From assembly GCF_900102545.1 (NCBI RefSeq), contig NZ_FNBN01000003.1:1231461-1295460 (forward strand): a stretch of 64,000 nucleotides of DNA, written 5' to 3'. The notes beneath the pieces were generated by a model that was given only the letters and a program-made list of their open reading frames with translations, did no database searches and was not told the DNA's origin. This DNA is from Chitinophaga filiformis (GTDB lineage Bacteria; Bacteroidota; Bacteroidia; Chitinophagales; Chitinophagaceae). Positions 34,484 through 42,795 of this stretch are shown one piece after another. How positions within the stretch are numbered: position 1 is the first letter of the stretch; each line of letters begins with the position of its first letter. A program made the translations under genes and the position numbers.

Positions 34484-35416
34484 ATGAAATACTTATCAAT
34501 TCCAGTGATCTTCTTCTTCCTGGCTGCCTGCTCCGGCAGGGAAACAGAAGCCGATGCTTCGGGCAACTTTGAAGCAGATGAAGTGATTGTGTCTGCACAA
34601 CAGAATGGACAGCTGCTATCGTTTACTGTACAGGAAGGAGATACCCTGCGTGAAGGCGCGGTAGTAGGACAGATAGACGTTAACGGTCTCGCGCTGCAGA
34701 AAGAACAGGCGGAAGCCACTATCAGTGCCTTAAGAGAAAAGACTACCGATCCGCAGCCACAACTGGCATTGGTACGCAAACAACTGGCCGTGCAGGAGGC
34801 GCAGCTAAAGCAGTTATTGCATGAACAGCAGCGTACAGAGAATCTTGTAAAAGCAGATGCAGCCACGCCCAAGCAACTGGACGACATCAATGCATCCGTA
34901 GACCAGTTACAAAAACAACTGATCGTGACGCGTCAGCAACTGACCGTCAATGAGACCAGCGTTGCTGATAAGAACAGGAGCGTACTGAGTGAAAGAGGTC
35001 CTTTGCAGAAATCACTGGCACGCTACGATGATGAGATCAGAAAAGGTGTGATTGTGAATCCCGTGAAAGGTACAGTGCTGGCAAGATACGCATTACAGGG
35101 CGAGATGGCGGTAATTGGAAAAGCATTATACAAGATAGCAGATACAGATACGCTGTTGCTGAAAGCATATATCACCGGCTCTCAATTGCCGGAGATCAAA
35201 CTGGGACAGTCCGTTAAGGTATTGATCGATGCAGGAGAGAAGAATTATAAAACCTATTCCGGTGTGATCTCTTATGTTTCCAGTAAGTCGGAGTTTACGC
35301 CTAAAACCATCCAGACAAAAGAAGAACGCGCTAACCTTGTATATGCCATCAAGATCCGCGTTCCCAATGATGGTTATCTGAAAATAGGCATGTTCGCTAT
35401 CACTCAATTCCATTGA
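34484..35416 (+). CDS. HlyD-family periplasmic adaptor (lipoprotein)
   Basis: 310 aa with the lipobox FFLAAC (Cys at about 16). It has a split biotinyl-lipoyl-like domain (VIVSAQQNGQLLSFTVQEGDTLREGAVVGQID and GTVLARYALQGEMAVIGKALYKIAD) separated by a coiled-coil hairpin (about 75-180). A beta-barrel follows (LGQSVKVLIDAGEKNYKTYSGVISYVSS). It links the inner-membrane ABC transporter to TolC. The stop codon TGA precedes the next ATG by two bases. Confidence 0.92.
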   Translation: MKYLSIPVIFFFLAACSGRETEADASGNFEADEVIVSAQQNGQLLSFTVQEGDTLREGAVVGQIDVNGLALQKEQAEATISALREKTTDPQPQLALVRKQLAVQEAQLKQLLHEQQRTENLVKADAATPKQLDDINASVDQLQKQLIVTRQQLTVNETSVADKNRSVLSERGPLQKSLARYDDEIRKGVIVNPVKGTVLARYALQGEMAVIGKALYKIADTDTLLLKAYITGSQLPEIKLGQSVKVLIDAGEKNYKTYSGVISYVSSKSEFTPKTIQTKEERANLVYAIKIRVPNDGYLKIGMFAITQFH

Positions 35417-35418
35417 TC

Positions 35419-36342
35419 ATGGATACAGTCATACTGCAACATATCAGTAAGTCGTATGTCAAAGAAGGACCGCCCGCCTTACAGGATATATCGTTCTCTG
35501 TAAAAAAAGGAGAGCTGTTCGGATTGATAGGACCAGATGGTGCAGGCAAGTCAACCATCTTCCGCATCCTTACCACATTGCTGCTATCAGATAAGGGAAC
35601 CGCTACTGTAGCAGGATATGACGTGGTTCAGCATTACCATGAGATCCGCAGTTGCGTGGGATATATGCCGGGCAAGTTCTCGCTCTACCAGGACTTAACC
35701 ATCGAAGAGAACCTGCATTTTTTTGCCACACTGTTTGGTACTACGGTAGAAGCCAACTATGCACTGATCAAAGATATTTACGAGCAGATCGCTCCTTTTA
35801 AGAACAGGCGTGCAGGGAAGCTGTCGGGTGGTATGAAACAAAAACTGGCACTCTGCTGTGCACTCATACACCGGCCGGAAGTACTCTTCCTCGATGAACC
35901 TACTACCGGTGTAGACGCTGTATCCCGTAAGGAATTCTGGGAGATGTTGCAACGCCTGAAAACAGAAGGCATCACGATAGTAGTGTCTACTCCTTACATG
36001 GACGAGGCCAGTCTCTGTGAAAGGATTGCGCTGATACAAACCGGTCAGATACTTTCTATTGACACGCCCGCTAATATCATCAAAGATTACCCGGGTAAGT
36101 TGTATGCATTGAGGGCTCCGAAAGTACATCAGTTGCTGAAGGATACGAGACAGTATGCAGGTATCAGGTTGTGTTATGCTGCTGGAGATAAACTGCACCT
36201 GTCTTTCAAAGACGAAGGAAAGGATCATCCGGCAGAATTGTTATCCTGGTTGGAAAGTAAAGGGCATCAGGGTGTTCATATTGAAGAGATCACGCCAGAT
36301 ATAGAAGACTGTTTTATTGCTAAAACAAGCACACATGAGTGA
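35419..36342 (+). CDS. ABC transporter ATP-binding protein (YbhF-like, first ATPase)
   Basis: 307 aa from ATG 35419; a TTG at 35413 is in frame but overlaps the previous stop. Walker A is GPDGAGKS at 38-45, the signature LSGGMKQKLAL and Walker B VLFLDEPTTGVD. The C-terminal extension of about 80 residues is typical of ABC-2 exporters. With the next gene it corresponds to the two halves of the fused YbhF/RbbA-type ATPase, here split into separate genes that overlap by eight bases. Confidence 0.92.
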   Translation: MDTVILQHISKSYVKEGPPALQDISFSVKKGELFGLIGPDGAGKSTIFRILTTLLLSDKGTATVAGYDVVQHYHEIRSCVGYMPGKFSLYQDLTIEENLHFFATLFGTTVEANYALIKDIYEQIAPFKNRRAGKLSGGMKQKLALCCALIHRPEVLFLDEPTTGVDAVSRKEFWEMLQRLKTEGITIVVSTPYMDEASLCERIALIQTGQILSIDTPANIIKDYPGKLYALRAPKVHQLLKDTRQYAGIRLCYAAGDKLHLSFKDEGKDHPAELLSWLESKGHQGVHIEEITPDIEDCFIAKTSTHE

Positions 36343-37078
36343 AAAGGCAATTGTCTGTAAAGACCTGACAAAACGTTTCGGCGATTTCTTTGCGGTGAAC
36401 CATATTTCTTTTGACGTTGACCAGGGAGAGATCTTCGGATTCCTTGGGGCGAATGGCGCAGGGAAAACGACCGCTATGCGTATGTTGTGCGGCTTGTCTT
36501 ATCCGACTTCAGGAGAGGCGACTGTAGCAGGCTATAATGTGTTCAGACAACAGGAAGCTATCAAACGTAACATCGGTTATATGAGTCAGAAGTTCTCTTT
36601 ATATGAGAGTCTGACAGTGAGGGAGAACATCCGTTTTTATGGCGGTGTTTATGGCTTGTCAGACAAGCAGCTGAAAGAGAAAGGGGATGAGCTGATCACC
36701 AAACTGGGTTTAGAGAAGGAAGCAAAGATGATGGTAGGTAGTCTTCCTTTAGGATGGAAGCAGAAGCTGGCATTCTCTGTGGCTATTATCCACCAGCCCA
36801 GGATCGTATTCCTCGATGAGCCTACCGGCGGTGTAGACCCGGTAACACGTAGGCAGTTCTGGGACCTGATATACGATGCAGCAGCCAATGGGATCACGGT
36901 GTTCGTCACCACACACTATATGGACGAAGCAGAATACTGTAACCGTATTTCCATCATGGTAGACGGGCGTATCGATGCACTGGACTCACCGGCAAATCTC
37001 AAGAAACAGTTTGATGCCGCCTCCATGAATGAGGTATTTTATGCACTGGCGAGAACAGCAAAGCGTTCCGCCGATTAA
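36335..37078 (+). CDS. ABC transporter ATP-binding protein (second ATPase)
   Basis: 247 aa from ATG 36335, which overlaps the previous gene in ATGAGTGA. Walker A is GANGAGKT at 38-45 and Walker B IVFLDEPTGGVD. The signature loop reads LPLGWKQKLAF instead of LSGGxxQ, as in the second half of YbhF-type proteins, so one of the two ATP sites is probably non-canonical. It should form a heterodimer with the preceding ATPase and drive the two permeases. Confidence 0.92.
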   Translation: MSEKAIVCKDLTKRFGDFFAVNHISFDVDQGEIFGFLGANGAGKTTAMRMLCGLSYPTSGEATVAGYNVFRQQEAIKRNIGYMSQKFSLYESLTVRENIRFYGGVYGLSDKQLKEKGDELITKLGLEKEAKMMVGSLPLGWKQKLAFSVAIIHQPRIVFLDEPTGGVDPVTRRQFWDLIYDAAANGITVFVTTHYMDEAEYCNRISIMVDGRIDALDSPANLKKQFDAASMNEVFYALARTAKRSAD

Positions 37079-37089
37079 ACAAGATATAC

Positions 37090-38196
37090 ATGAAACAGTT
37101 CATGGTATTTGTCAGAAAAGAGTTTTACCACGTATTCCGGGACAGGCGCACATTGCTGATCCTGTTCGGATTGCCGGTCATGCAGATCCTGTTGTTCGGT
37201 TATGCACTGACAACAGAAATAAAGAATGCGGAGATCATTATAGTAGATCACGCCGGTGATATGGCTTCACAACAGCTCACTACTATGATCGCCGCCAGTA
37301 AATATTTTGATATCAATGCCAGGGTGGTGTCTGATGAAGATATCTATAAGGCCTTCAAAAAAGGAAAGGTGAAATGTGCGGTGGTATTTCCGTCAGGCTT
37401 CGGCAATGATCTGCAGCACGGACAGACAGCGCAGATACAGATTATTGCAGATGCTGCCGATCCCAATACAGCGAAGACATTAACCAATTACCTCACGGCT
37501 ATTATCGGGGATTATCAGCAGCAGATCAGTCCTACTGCCAATGTTCCCATGCGTATAGAGCCGGTCACCCGCATGCTATACAATCCGGAAATGAATGGCT
37601 CCATGAACTTTATACCCGGTGTAATGGCGCTGGTGCTGATGATCATTTGTACGACACTGACATCGGTATCTATTGTGCGGGAGAAGGAGATGGGTACCAT
37701 GGAGATACTGCTGGTATCGCCCTTTAAACCCACTTACGTGGTATTGGCAAAAGCAGTGCCTTACCTCGCATTATCGCTGATAGATCTGATCATCATCCTG
37801 CTGCTGAGTGTGTTCTTACTGGATATGCCTATCAGGGGGAATATTATACTCCTCTTCCTCGAAAGCACGTTGTTCATCATCTGTTGTCTTTCACTGGGAC
37901 TGCTCATTTCCAGCGTGACCCGTACACAACAGATTGCGATGATGGTATCTATGATGGGCATGATGTTGCCTACCATCTTATTTACCGGCTTCATCTTCCC
38001 GCTGGAGAATATGCCTGTGCCTTTGCAGGTCGTCTCCAATGCGGTGCCTTCACGTTGGTTTTATGTGATCATCAAAGCCGTTATGTTGAAAGGATTGGGG
38101 ATAGGAGTGATATGGAAGGAAACACTGGTATTGGCAGGGATGACCACTGCCTTGTTAATTATCAGTATTAAGAGCTTTAAAACACGTCTGTCATGA
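37090..38196 (+). CDS. ABC-2-type permease (YbhS/YbhR-like), first
   Basis: 368 aa. An N-terminal helix (TLLILFGLPVMQILLFGYALTTEIKN) is followed by a large extracytoplasmic domain (about 50-170) and five C-terminal membrane segments. The ABC-2 motif PGVMALVLMIICTTLTSVSIVREKEMGTMEILLVSPFKPTYVVLAK is clear. It is probably one half of a heterodimeric permease; the next gene overlaps it by four bases (ATGA). Confidence 0.92.
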   Translation: MKQFMVFVRKEFYHVFRDRRTLLILFGLPVMQILLFGYALTTEIKNAEIIIVDHAGDMASQQLTTMIAASKYFDINARVVSDEDIYKAFKKGKVKCAVVFPSGFGNDLQHGQTAQIQIIADAADPNTAKTLTNYLTAIIGDYQQQISPTANVPMRIEPVTRMLYNPEMNGSMNFIPGVMALVLMIICTTLTSVSIVREKEMGTMEILLVSPFKPTYVVLAKAVPYLALSLIDLIIILLLSVFLLDMPIRGNIILLFLESTLFIICCLSLGLLISSVTRTQQIAMMVSMMGMMLPTILFTGFIFPLENMPVPLQVVSNAVPSRWFYVIIKAVMLKGLGIGVIWKETLVLAGMTTALLIISIKSFKTRLS

Positions 38197-39308
38197 GAAC
38201 ACTGCGACTATTACTGGAGAAGGAATTCAGGCAGATATTCCGCGATAAGGGACTTTTACCCATCCTCTTTATCATGCCGATGGTGCAGCTGCTGATCATG
38301 CCGCTGGCGGCGAATTTTGACGTGAAGAATATTAACCTGGCTGTGGTAGACAGAGATCATTCTACCTATACACAGCAAATGGTATCGAAGATCGCTTCTT
38401 CCGGATACTTCCGCATTACCGGTTATTATACTGATTACACGCCGGCCATGCATCAGATAGAAAGGGAAAAAGCAGATATCATCCTGGAGATACCTGCGCA
38501 TTTCGAAACAGATCTCGTGCGGGAAAGCAAGGCATCCGTCTATCTGGCTGCAGATGCTATCAACGGTACCAAGGCTGGATTAGGGAGTGCTTATCTCAAC
38601 ACCATCCTCGGTGATTTCAACAACGAGATCCGCATGAAATGGCTACCGACAAAGGCTGCTGCTGTCGGAACCATCGATATCACTTCTTCCAACTGGTTCA
38701 ATCCTGAGATGAACTATCATCTTTATATGGTGCCGGGCATACTGGTGCTATTAGTGACGATGGTAGGTGGTTTCATTGCTGCATTGAACATCGTAAAGGA
38801 AAAGGAGATCGGCACCATTGAGCAGATCAACGTGACGCCTATCAAAAAGTGGCAGTTCATCATCGGAAAGATGATTCCCTTCTGGACAATTGGTATGGTC
38901 GATTTTACAATCGGTCTGCTGCTGGCGAGGTATGTGTATGGGGTGATTCCTGTGGGTAGTCTTCTGCTGTTATACAGCTTCCTCTCTATCTACCTGGTAG
39001 CGTTGCTGGGCTTCGGTCTGCTGATCTCTACGTACAGCGATAACCAGTTACAGGCTATGTTCGTGGCCTTCTTCTTCATCATGATATTCATGCTGATGAG
39101 CGGCTTATTCGTTTCGGTGGATAATATGCCGCCATGGGCGAAGATGATTACGAAGTTGACGCCGGTCACACATTTCATCGATGTGGTGAGGATGATCGTA
39201 CTGAAGGGGAGTCATTTCAGCGATATTAAGATGCAGTTCCTGTATGAGATTGCTTTCGCTGTTGTGCTGAATGGCTGGGCGATCCTGAACTACCGTAAAA
39301 CAGCATAA
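38193..39308 (+). CDS. ABC-2-type permease, second
   Basis: 371 aa with the same architecture as the previous gene: N-terminal helix (GLLPILFIMPMVQLLIMPLAANFDVKN), an extracytoplasmic domain with Asn/Asp-rich strands, then five membrane segments with PGILVLLVTMVGGFIAALNIVKEKEIGTIEQINVTPIKKWQFIIGK. It is the last gene of the efflux operon; a strong bidirectional hairpin follows. Likely cargo for this class is drugs, dyes or lipophilic ions, but it cannot be read from sequence. Confidence 0.92.
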   Translation: MRTLRLLLEKEFRQIFRDKGLLPILFIMPMVQLLIMPLAANFDVKNINLAVVDRDHSTYTQQMVSKIASSGYFRITGYYTDYTPAMHQIEREKADIILEIPAHFETDLVRESKASVYLAADAINGTKAGLGSAYLNTILGDFNNEIRMKWLPTKAAAVGTIDITSSNWFNPEMNYHLYMVPGILVLLVTMVGGFIAALNIVKEKEIGTIEQINVTPIKKWQFIIGKMIPFWTIGMVDFTIGLLLARYVYGVIPVGSLLLLYSFLSIYLVALLGFGLLISTYSDNQLQAMFVAFFFIMIFMLMSGLFVSVDNMPPWAKMITKLTPVTHFIDVVRMIVLKGSHFSDIKMQFLYEIAFAVVLNGWAILNYRKTA

Positions 39309-39349
39309 GTTTTTGTATACAGTATATACAGTTGTAGGTTTACGCAGTC

Positions 39350-39373
39350 GGCCGGGATAGTCTTATCCCGGCC
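39350..39373. terminator. Bidirectional terminator between the efflux operon and the MocR gene
   Basis: A perfect 10-bp stem, GGCCGGGATA / TATCCCGGCC, with a 4-nt loop, followed on the plus strand by TTCCTTATTT. The genes on each side converge on it. Confidence 0.78.
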
Positions 39374-39381
39374 TTCCTTAT

Positions 39382-40809
39382 TTATGACATCTTCCGGATC
39401 AGTCGTCCCAATGTTTTAAGTCCTTCATCAATTTGTTTGCTCCAGGGATTGCTGAAGCTGATGCGCATACAGTTGTTATAGCGTTCCTGCAGGGAGAAGA
39501 TCCTGCCGGGTGCAAAAGAGATCTTGTGTTTTATGGCTTGTTCATACAGTTCGTAAGTATTGACTTTAGGATTTAGCTCTACCCATAGTACAAAACCTCC
39601 CTGTGGGCGGGATACGCAGCAGTCTTCCGGAAAGTATTCCCTGACAGCCTGCAGGTAGCGCATATATTGGGTGTGCAGGGATTTTCTCATACCTCTGAGA
39701 TGGTGCTCATACCGGTCATTCTCCAGGAAGCACGCGATGGCGGCGCTGGGCAGGGAGGGGGAGGAGATAGAGTGATGCCTTTTCAGGTTCAGTACTTTTT
39801 CTTTAAACTTACCAGGTACGGTCCAGCCTACGCGATATCCCGGCGCCAGTGACTTAGAAAAGGAGTTGCATAGCAGTACCAGTCCGTTGGTATCAAATGT
39901 CTGACATACACCCGGGCGTTCTTTGCCGAAGTACATGTCGCCATAGATATCATCTTCGATGAGGGGGATATTGTACTTTTCCAGCAATCTGACGAGTGCC
40001 TGTTTGTTGCAATCCGGCATACACGCGCCCAGCGGGTTGGTGAAATTCGTTACGAACAGACAGGCCTTGATTTTAAACTTCGGGATTGCTTTGTCGAGGT
40101 ATTCGAGGTCTACGCCGGTAGCGGCGTGGGTAGGGACTTCGAGTACTTTTAATCCCAGGCTTTCTGCCAGTTGCAGGGAACCGTAATATGCCGGGCTTTC
40201 CAGTGCGATGGTATCGCCTGGTTGTGTGACGGCGGAAAGGCAGAGTGTCAGTGCGTCCATGCAGCCGTTAGTAGTGATGATATCATCTTCGCTGATAGCG
40301 CCGCCCCAGAGTATGGAATTACGCGCTATTTGCCTGCGGAGGTCCGGGTTGCCTTGCACAGGCTCGTATGCGAGTCCGGCGCTGGGAGACTTACGCAGTG
40401 CCTGTATCATTGCCTTGGAGATCTTCGCTGTGGGCAGCAGTGATTCCGGTGGTGCTGCGGAGGCGAACCGCGTGATATTCTGCATGCTCATATCCTGGGA
40501 TACCTGTGTGATCATTTCATGCAGTGTCACTTCTGAGGGCTTTTTTACGGCTTCGCATGCTTTGGGCATTTCCGGCATTCTGCGGGGGCTGAAGATCACG
40601 TAATAGCCTGATTTTGGGCGGGATTCTATCAGTCCTTTTGCTTCCAGGTGGTAGTAGGCCTGGAAGGCGGTGCTCATACTCACGCCTTGTTCTTCGCTCA
40701 TGGTGCGCACGGAAGGGAGTTTGTCTCCGATCTTCAGGACGTCTTTGGAGATGAGTTGTTCCAGTTTGTCGGCGATCTGGAGGTAGAGATGTTCGGCTGT
40801 TTTTAGCAT
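39382..40809 (-). CDS. MocR/PdxR-family regulator (GntR HTH plus aminotransferase domain)
   Basis: About 475 aa from ATG 40809 (a TTG at 40830 is in frame). The GntR winged helix is LYLQIADKLEQLISKDVLKIGDKLPSVRTMSEEQGVSMSTAFQAYYHLEAKGLIESRPKSGYYV. The aminotransferase domain has ESPAYYGSLQLAESLGLKVLEVP, VTNFTNPLGACM, LIEDDIYGDMYFG and an intact Schiff-base lysine in LCNSFSKSLAPGYRVGW. Unlike the MocR-like protein at 31 kb it should bind PLP covalently. Regulon unknown; no pdx genes are adjacent. Confidence 0.92.
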   Translation of the reverse strand: MLKTAEHLYLQIADKLEQLISKDVLKIGDKLPSVRTMSEEQGVSMSTAFQAYYHLEAKGLIESRPKSGYYVIFSPRRMPEMPKACEAVKKPSEVTLHEMITQVSQDMSMQNITRFASAAPPESLLPTAKISKAMIQALRKSPSAGLAYEPVQGNPDLRRQIARNSILWGGAISEDDIITTNGCMDALTLCLSAVTQPGDTIALESPAYYGSLQLAESLGLKVLEVPTHAATGVDLEYLDKAIPKFKIKACLFVTNFTNPLGACMPDCNKQALVRLLEKYNIPLIEDDIYGDMYFGKERPGVCQTFDTNGLVLLCNSFSKSLAPGYRVGWTVPGKFKEKVLNLKRHHSISSPSLPSAAIACFLENDRYEHHLRGMRKSLHTQYMRYLQAVREYFPEDCCVSRPQGGFVLWVELNPKVNTYELYEQAIKHKISFAPGRIFSLQERYNNCMRISFSNPWSKQIDEGLKTLGRLIRKMS

Positions 40810-40930
40810 GGTGAATCTGATATGGTTCAAAAGTAAGGAAAAAGCGTCTGATATGGTTGGGGATTTTTTGAGTCTACTGCTTGGGAGGAGTGTTCTGAGA
40901 TTTAGCGGTATGGGGGATTGTTTGGCTCGC

Positions 40931-41078
40931 GGTTCCAGGTGGGACCACGGGCTGTATCCCTTTTCGACACTTACTATTAGGCTGTATCAATCGTGGTTGG
41001 CTTTAGATCTTTATTAAACCCCTGTCAAGCGTGTCAGGGTCTCAAAGGGATAAGGCCCTTTGGTCTCCACCTGGAACC
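40931..41078. repeat. TIR element, copy A1 (148 bp)
   Basis: A 148-bp block with about 37-bp imperfect terminal inverted repeats: left GGTTCCAGGTGG..ACCA..GGGC..TATCCCTTT, right its near complement ending CCACCTGGAACC. It is the first of three tandem copies. The interior holds TTTATTAAACCCCTGTC. It has no plausible reading frame of its own. Related copies lie at 44.7 and 51.9-52.4 kb. Confidence 0.9.
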
Positions 41079-41152
41079 GTCCGCTGCTTGGGGGTTATGG
41101 GTGAGTGGAGTGTGCTGATATTTAGAGCGGTATGGGGGATTGTTTGGCTCGC

Positions 41153-41300
41153 GGTTCCAGGTAGGACCACGGGCTGTATCCCTTTTCGGCACTTACTATT
41201 GGGCTTTATCAATCGTGGTTGGCTTTAGATCTTTATTAAACCCCTGTCAGGCGTGTCAGGGTCTCAAAGGGATAAGGCCCTTTGATCTCCACCTGGAACC
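41153..41300. repeat. TIR element, copy A2 (148 bp)
   Basis: Nearly identical to A1 and in the same orientation, 222 bp downstream. The 74-bp spacer between copies (with TTTAGAGCGGTATGGGGG) is also repeated, so the whole 211-222-bp unit was duplicated. Confidence 0.9.
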
Positions 41301-41363
41301 GTCCGCCACTTGGGGGTGGAGTGTGCTGATATTTAGAGCGGTATGGGGGATTGTTTGGCTCGC

Positions 41364-41511
41364 GGTTCCAGGTGGGACCACGGGCTGTATCCCTTTTCGG
41401 CACTTACTATTAGGCTTTATCAATCGTAGTTGGCTTTAGATCTTTATTAAACCCCTGTCAAGCGTGTCAGGGTCTCAAAGGGATAAGGCCCTTTGGTCTC
41501 CACCTGGAACC
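41364..41511. repeat. TIR element, copy A3 (148 bp)
   Basis: Third tandem copy, 211 bp after A2, same length and orientation. It ends about 120 bp before the operator-like repeats of the ArsR-Ada gene. Confidence 0.9.
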
Positions 41512-41629
41512 GTCCGCTGCTTTGGAGTTATGGGTGAAGGGAGGAGTGTCTGTTATTAACGACGGCATCTATATTATGGACGACTCCGTTTTCTTGCGGA
41601 GTTTATAAGTTTAGTCGATAAATATTTTG

Positions 41630-41676
41630 CGCAACTAGAAAATTGCATAACTTTACGCAACTAAAAAATTGCATAA
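41630..41676 (+). promoter_or_regulatory. Two 21-bp direct repeats immediately before the ArsR-Ada start
   Basis: CGCAACTA[GA]AAAATTGCATAA occurs at 41630-41650 and 41656-41676 with one mismatch. Each copy is itself a GCAA/TTGC inverted repeat, and the second runs into the ATG. An AT-rich TATTTTG box lies directly upstream. This is the expected look of an autoregulatory operator for the ArsR-type domain. GCAA also resembles the B box known from E. coli Ada sites, though the A-box spacing does not match exactly. Confidence 0.65.
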
Positions 41677-42206
41677 TGGATGAACTGTTTAAAGGTGTAG
41701 CCGATCCGGTACGCAGGGAGATCCTTTCCCTGTTACGTTTGCAGCCATTAAATGTGAATCAGATCAATGAGCATTTTGGAGATATTAGCAGGCAGGCAGT
41801 ATCCAAACATTTGCAATTGCTGGAGGAAAGCGGCTGGATAAAGATTTATCAGGCAGGTAGAGAGCGGTACGGATATCTTAATAAAACAGCATTCTATTCT
41901 CTTAAAGAATGGCTCGATGCTTATCTGCAATGGGGAGAGCAATCAGTGGAAAATGATCATGGTGTTTTCCTGGAATGGACAGCTTATGAGAAAGGTGCGC
42001 CCCTGACACATCCCGTGATGTTGCAGGCCATGCTGAGTAAAGATAAGGAGTTTGACGGTCTGTTCTATAATGCAGTAAGGACAACAGGGATTTTTTGTAA
42101 GCCGTCCTGTTCAGCAAATCCACGCCCTGATAACGTCACTTTTTATCTTACAAGAGAAGAAGCACTGAAGAACGGCTATCGTGCTTGTAAGCGTTGTAAG
42201 CCGTAA
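41676..42206 (+). CDS. ArsR-type HTH fused to Ada methyl-phosphotriester (Zn) domain
   Basis: 176 aa from ATG 41676. Residues 1-75 are an ArsR-like winged helix (LFKGVADPVRREILSLLRL, ISRQAVSKHLQLLEESGWIKIYQAGRERYGYLN). Residues 125-176 match the N-terminal Ada domain closely: FYNAVRTTGIFCKPSCSANPRPDNVTFYLTREEALKNGYRACKRCKP. The four zinc ligands are Cys141, 145, 171 and 174, and Cys141 aligns with the methyl-accepting Cys38 of E. coli Ada. In known Ada this domain is joined to an AraC-type HTH; here an ArsR-type fold takes that place. With alkA and ogt downstream it is probably the methylation sensor and regulator of an adaptive response. Confidence 0.88.
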   Translation: MDELFKGVADPVRREILSLLRLQPLNVNQINEHFGDISRQAVSKHLQLLEESGWIKIYQAGRERYGYLNKTAFYSLKEWLDAYLQWGEQSVENDHGVFLEWTAYEKGAPLTHPVMLQAMLSKDKEFDGLFYNAVRTTGIFCKPSCSANPRPDNVTFYLTREEALKNGYRACKRCKP

Positions 42207-42263
42207 CCTTATATAATTGAAATGGAATCCATGAAATAAGCCACGTAGTATAGGTTGCACGAT

Positions 42264-42649
42264 GTATAAGTCGCATAGCATAACTACATAATACAGGTAG
42301 GTAGTGTATAAGTCGCATAGCATAAACTACATAATACAGGTAGGTAGTGTATAAGCCGCATAGCATAAACTACATAATACAGGTAGGTAGTGTATAAGCC
42401 GCATAGCATAAACTACATAATACAGGTAGGCAGTGTATAAGTCGCATAGCATAAACTACATAATACAGGTAGGTAGTGTATAAGACGCATAACATAAGCT
42501 ACATAATACAGGTAGGTAGTGTATAAGTCGCATAACATAAGCTACATAATACAGGTAAGTAGTGTATAAGTTGCATAGCATAAACTACATAGTACAGGTA
42601 GGCAGTGTATAAGTCGCATTGTATGAACCGCTTAGTATAAACTGCGCAG
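42264..42649. repeat. 43-bp minisatellite, nine tandem units
   Basis: Units start at 42264, 42306, 42349, 42392, 42435, 42478, 42521, 42564 and 42607; the spacing is 42 then 43 bp throughout. The unit contains GTATAAGTCGCATAGCATAA and ACTACATAATACAGGTAGG, and later units decay. As 43 is not a multiple of three, it does not encode a repeat protein. It fills most of the 590-bp gap between ArsR-Ada and alkA, and the remaining bases to 42795 look like degenerate units. Confidence 0.92.
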
Positions 42650-42795
42650 TATAAGCAGTACGAAGTAGAGGTTGCATAGAAGTCGGGAGAATAAACCATA
42701 TAATATGCGGTATAGTATATAAGTCATATAGATATACTCATAGCATAAGTGGTTGTAGAAATCAGGGCTAATTATCTAATTATTAATGAATATTC

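Noticed and set aside
40868..41439. Short proteins coded by the tandem TIR elements
   Set aside because: The frames (RAVSLFGTYY-type) arise from the repeat itself, change between copies and have no supported start.
42264..42649. CRISPR array
   Set aside because: The 43-bp units follow one another without unique spacers, and no cas gene is present. It is a plain tandem repeat.
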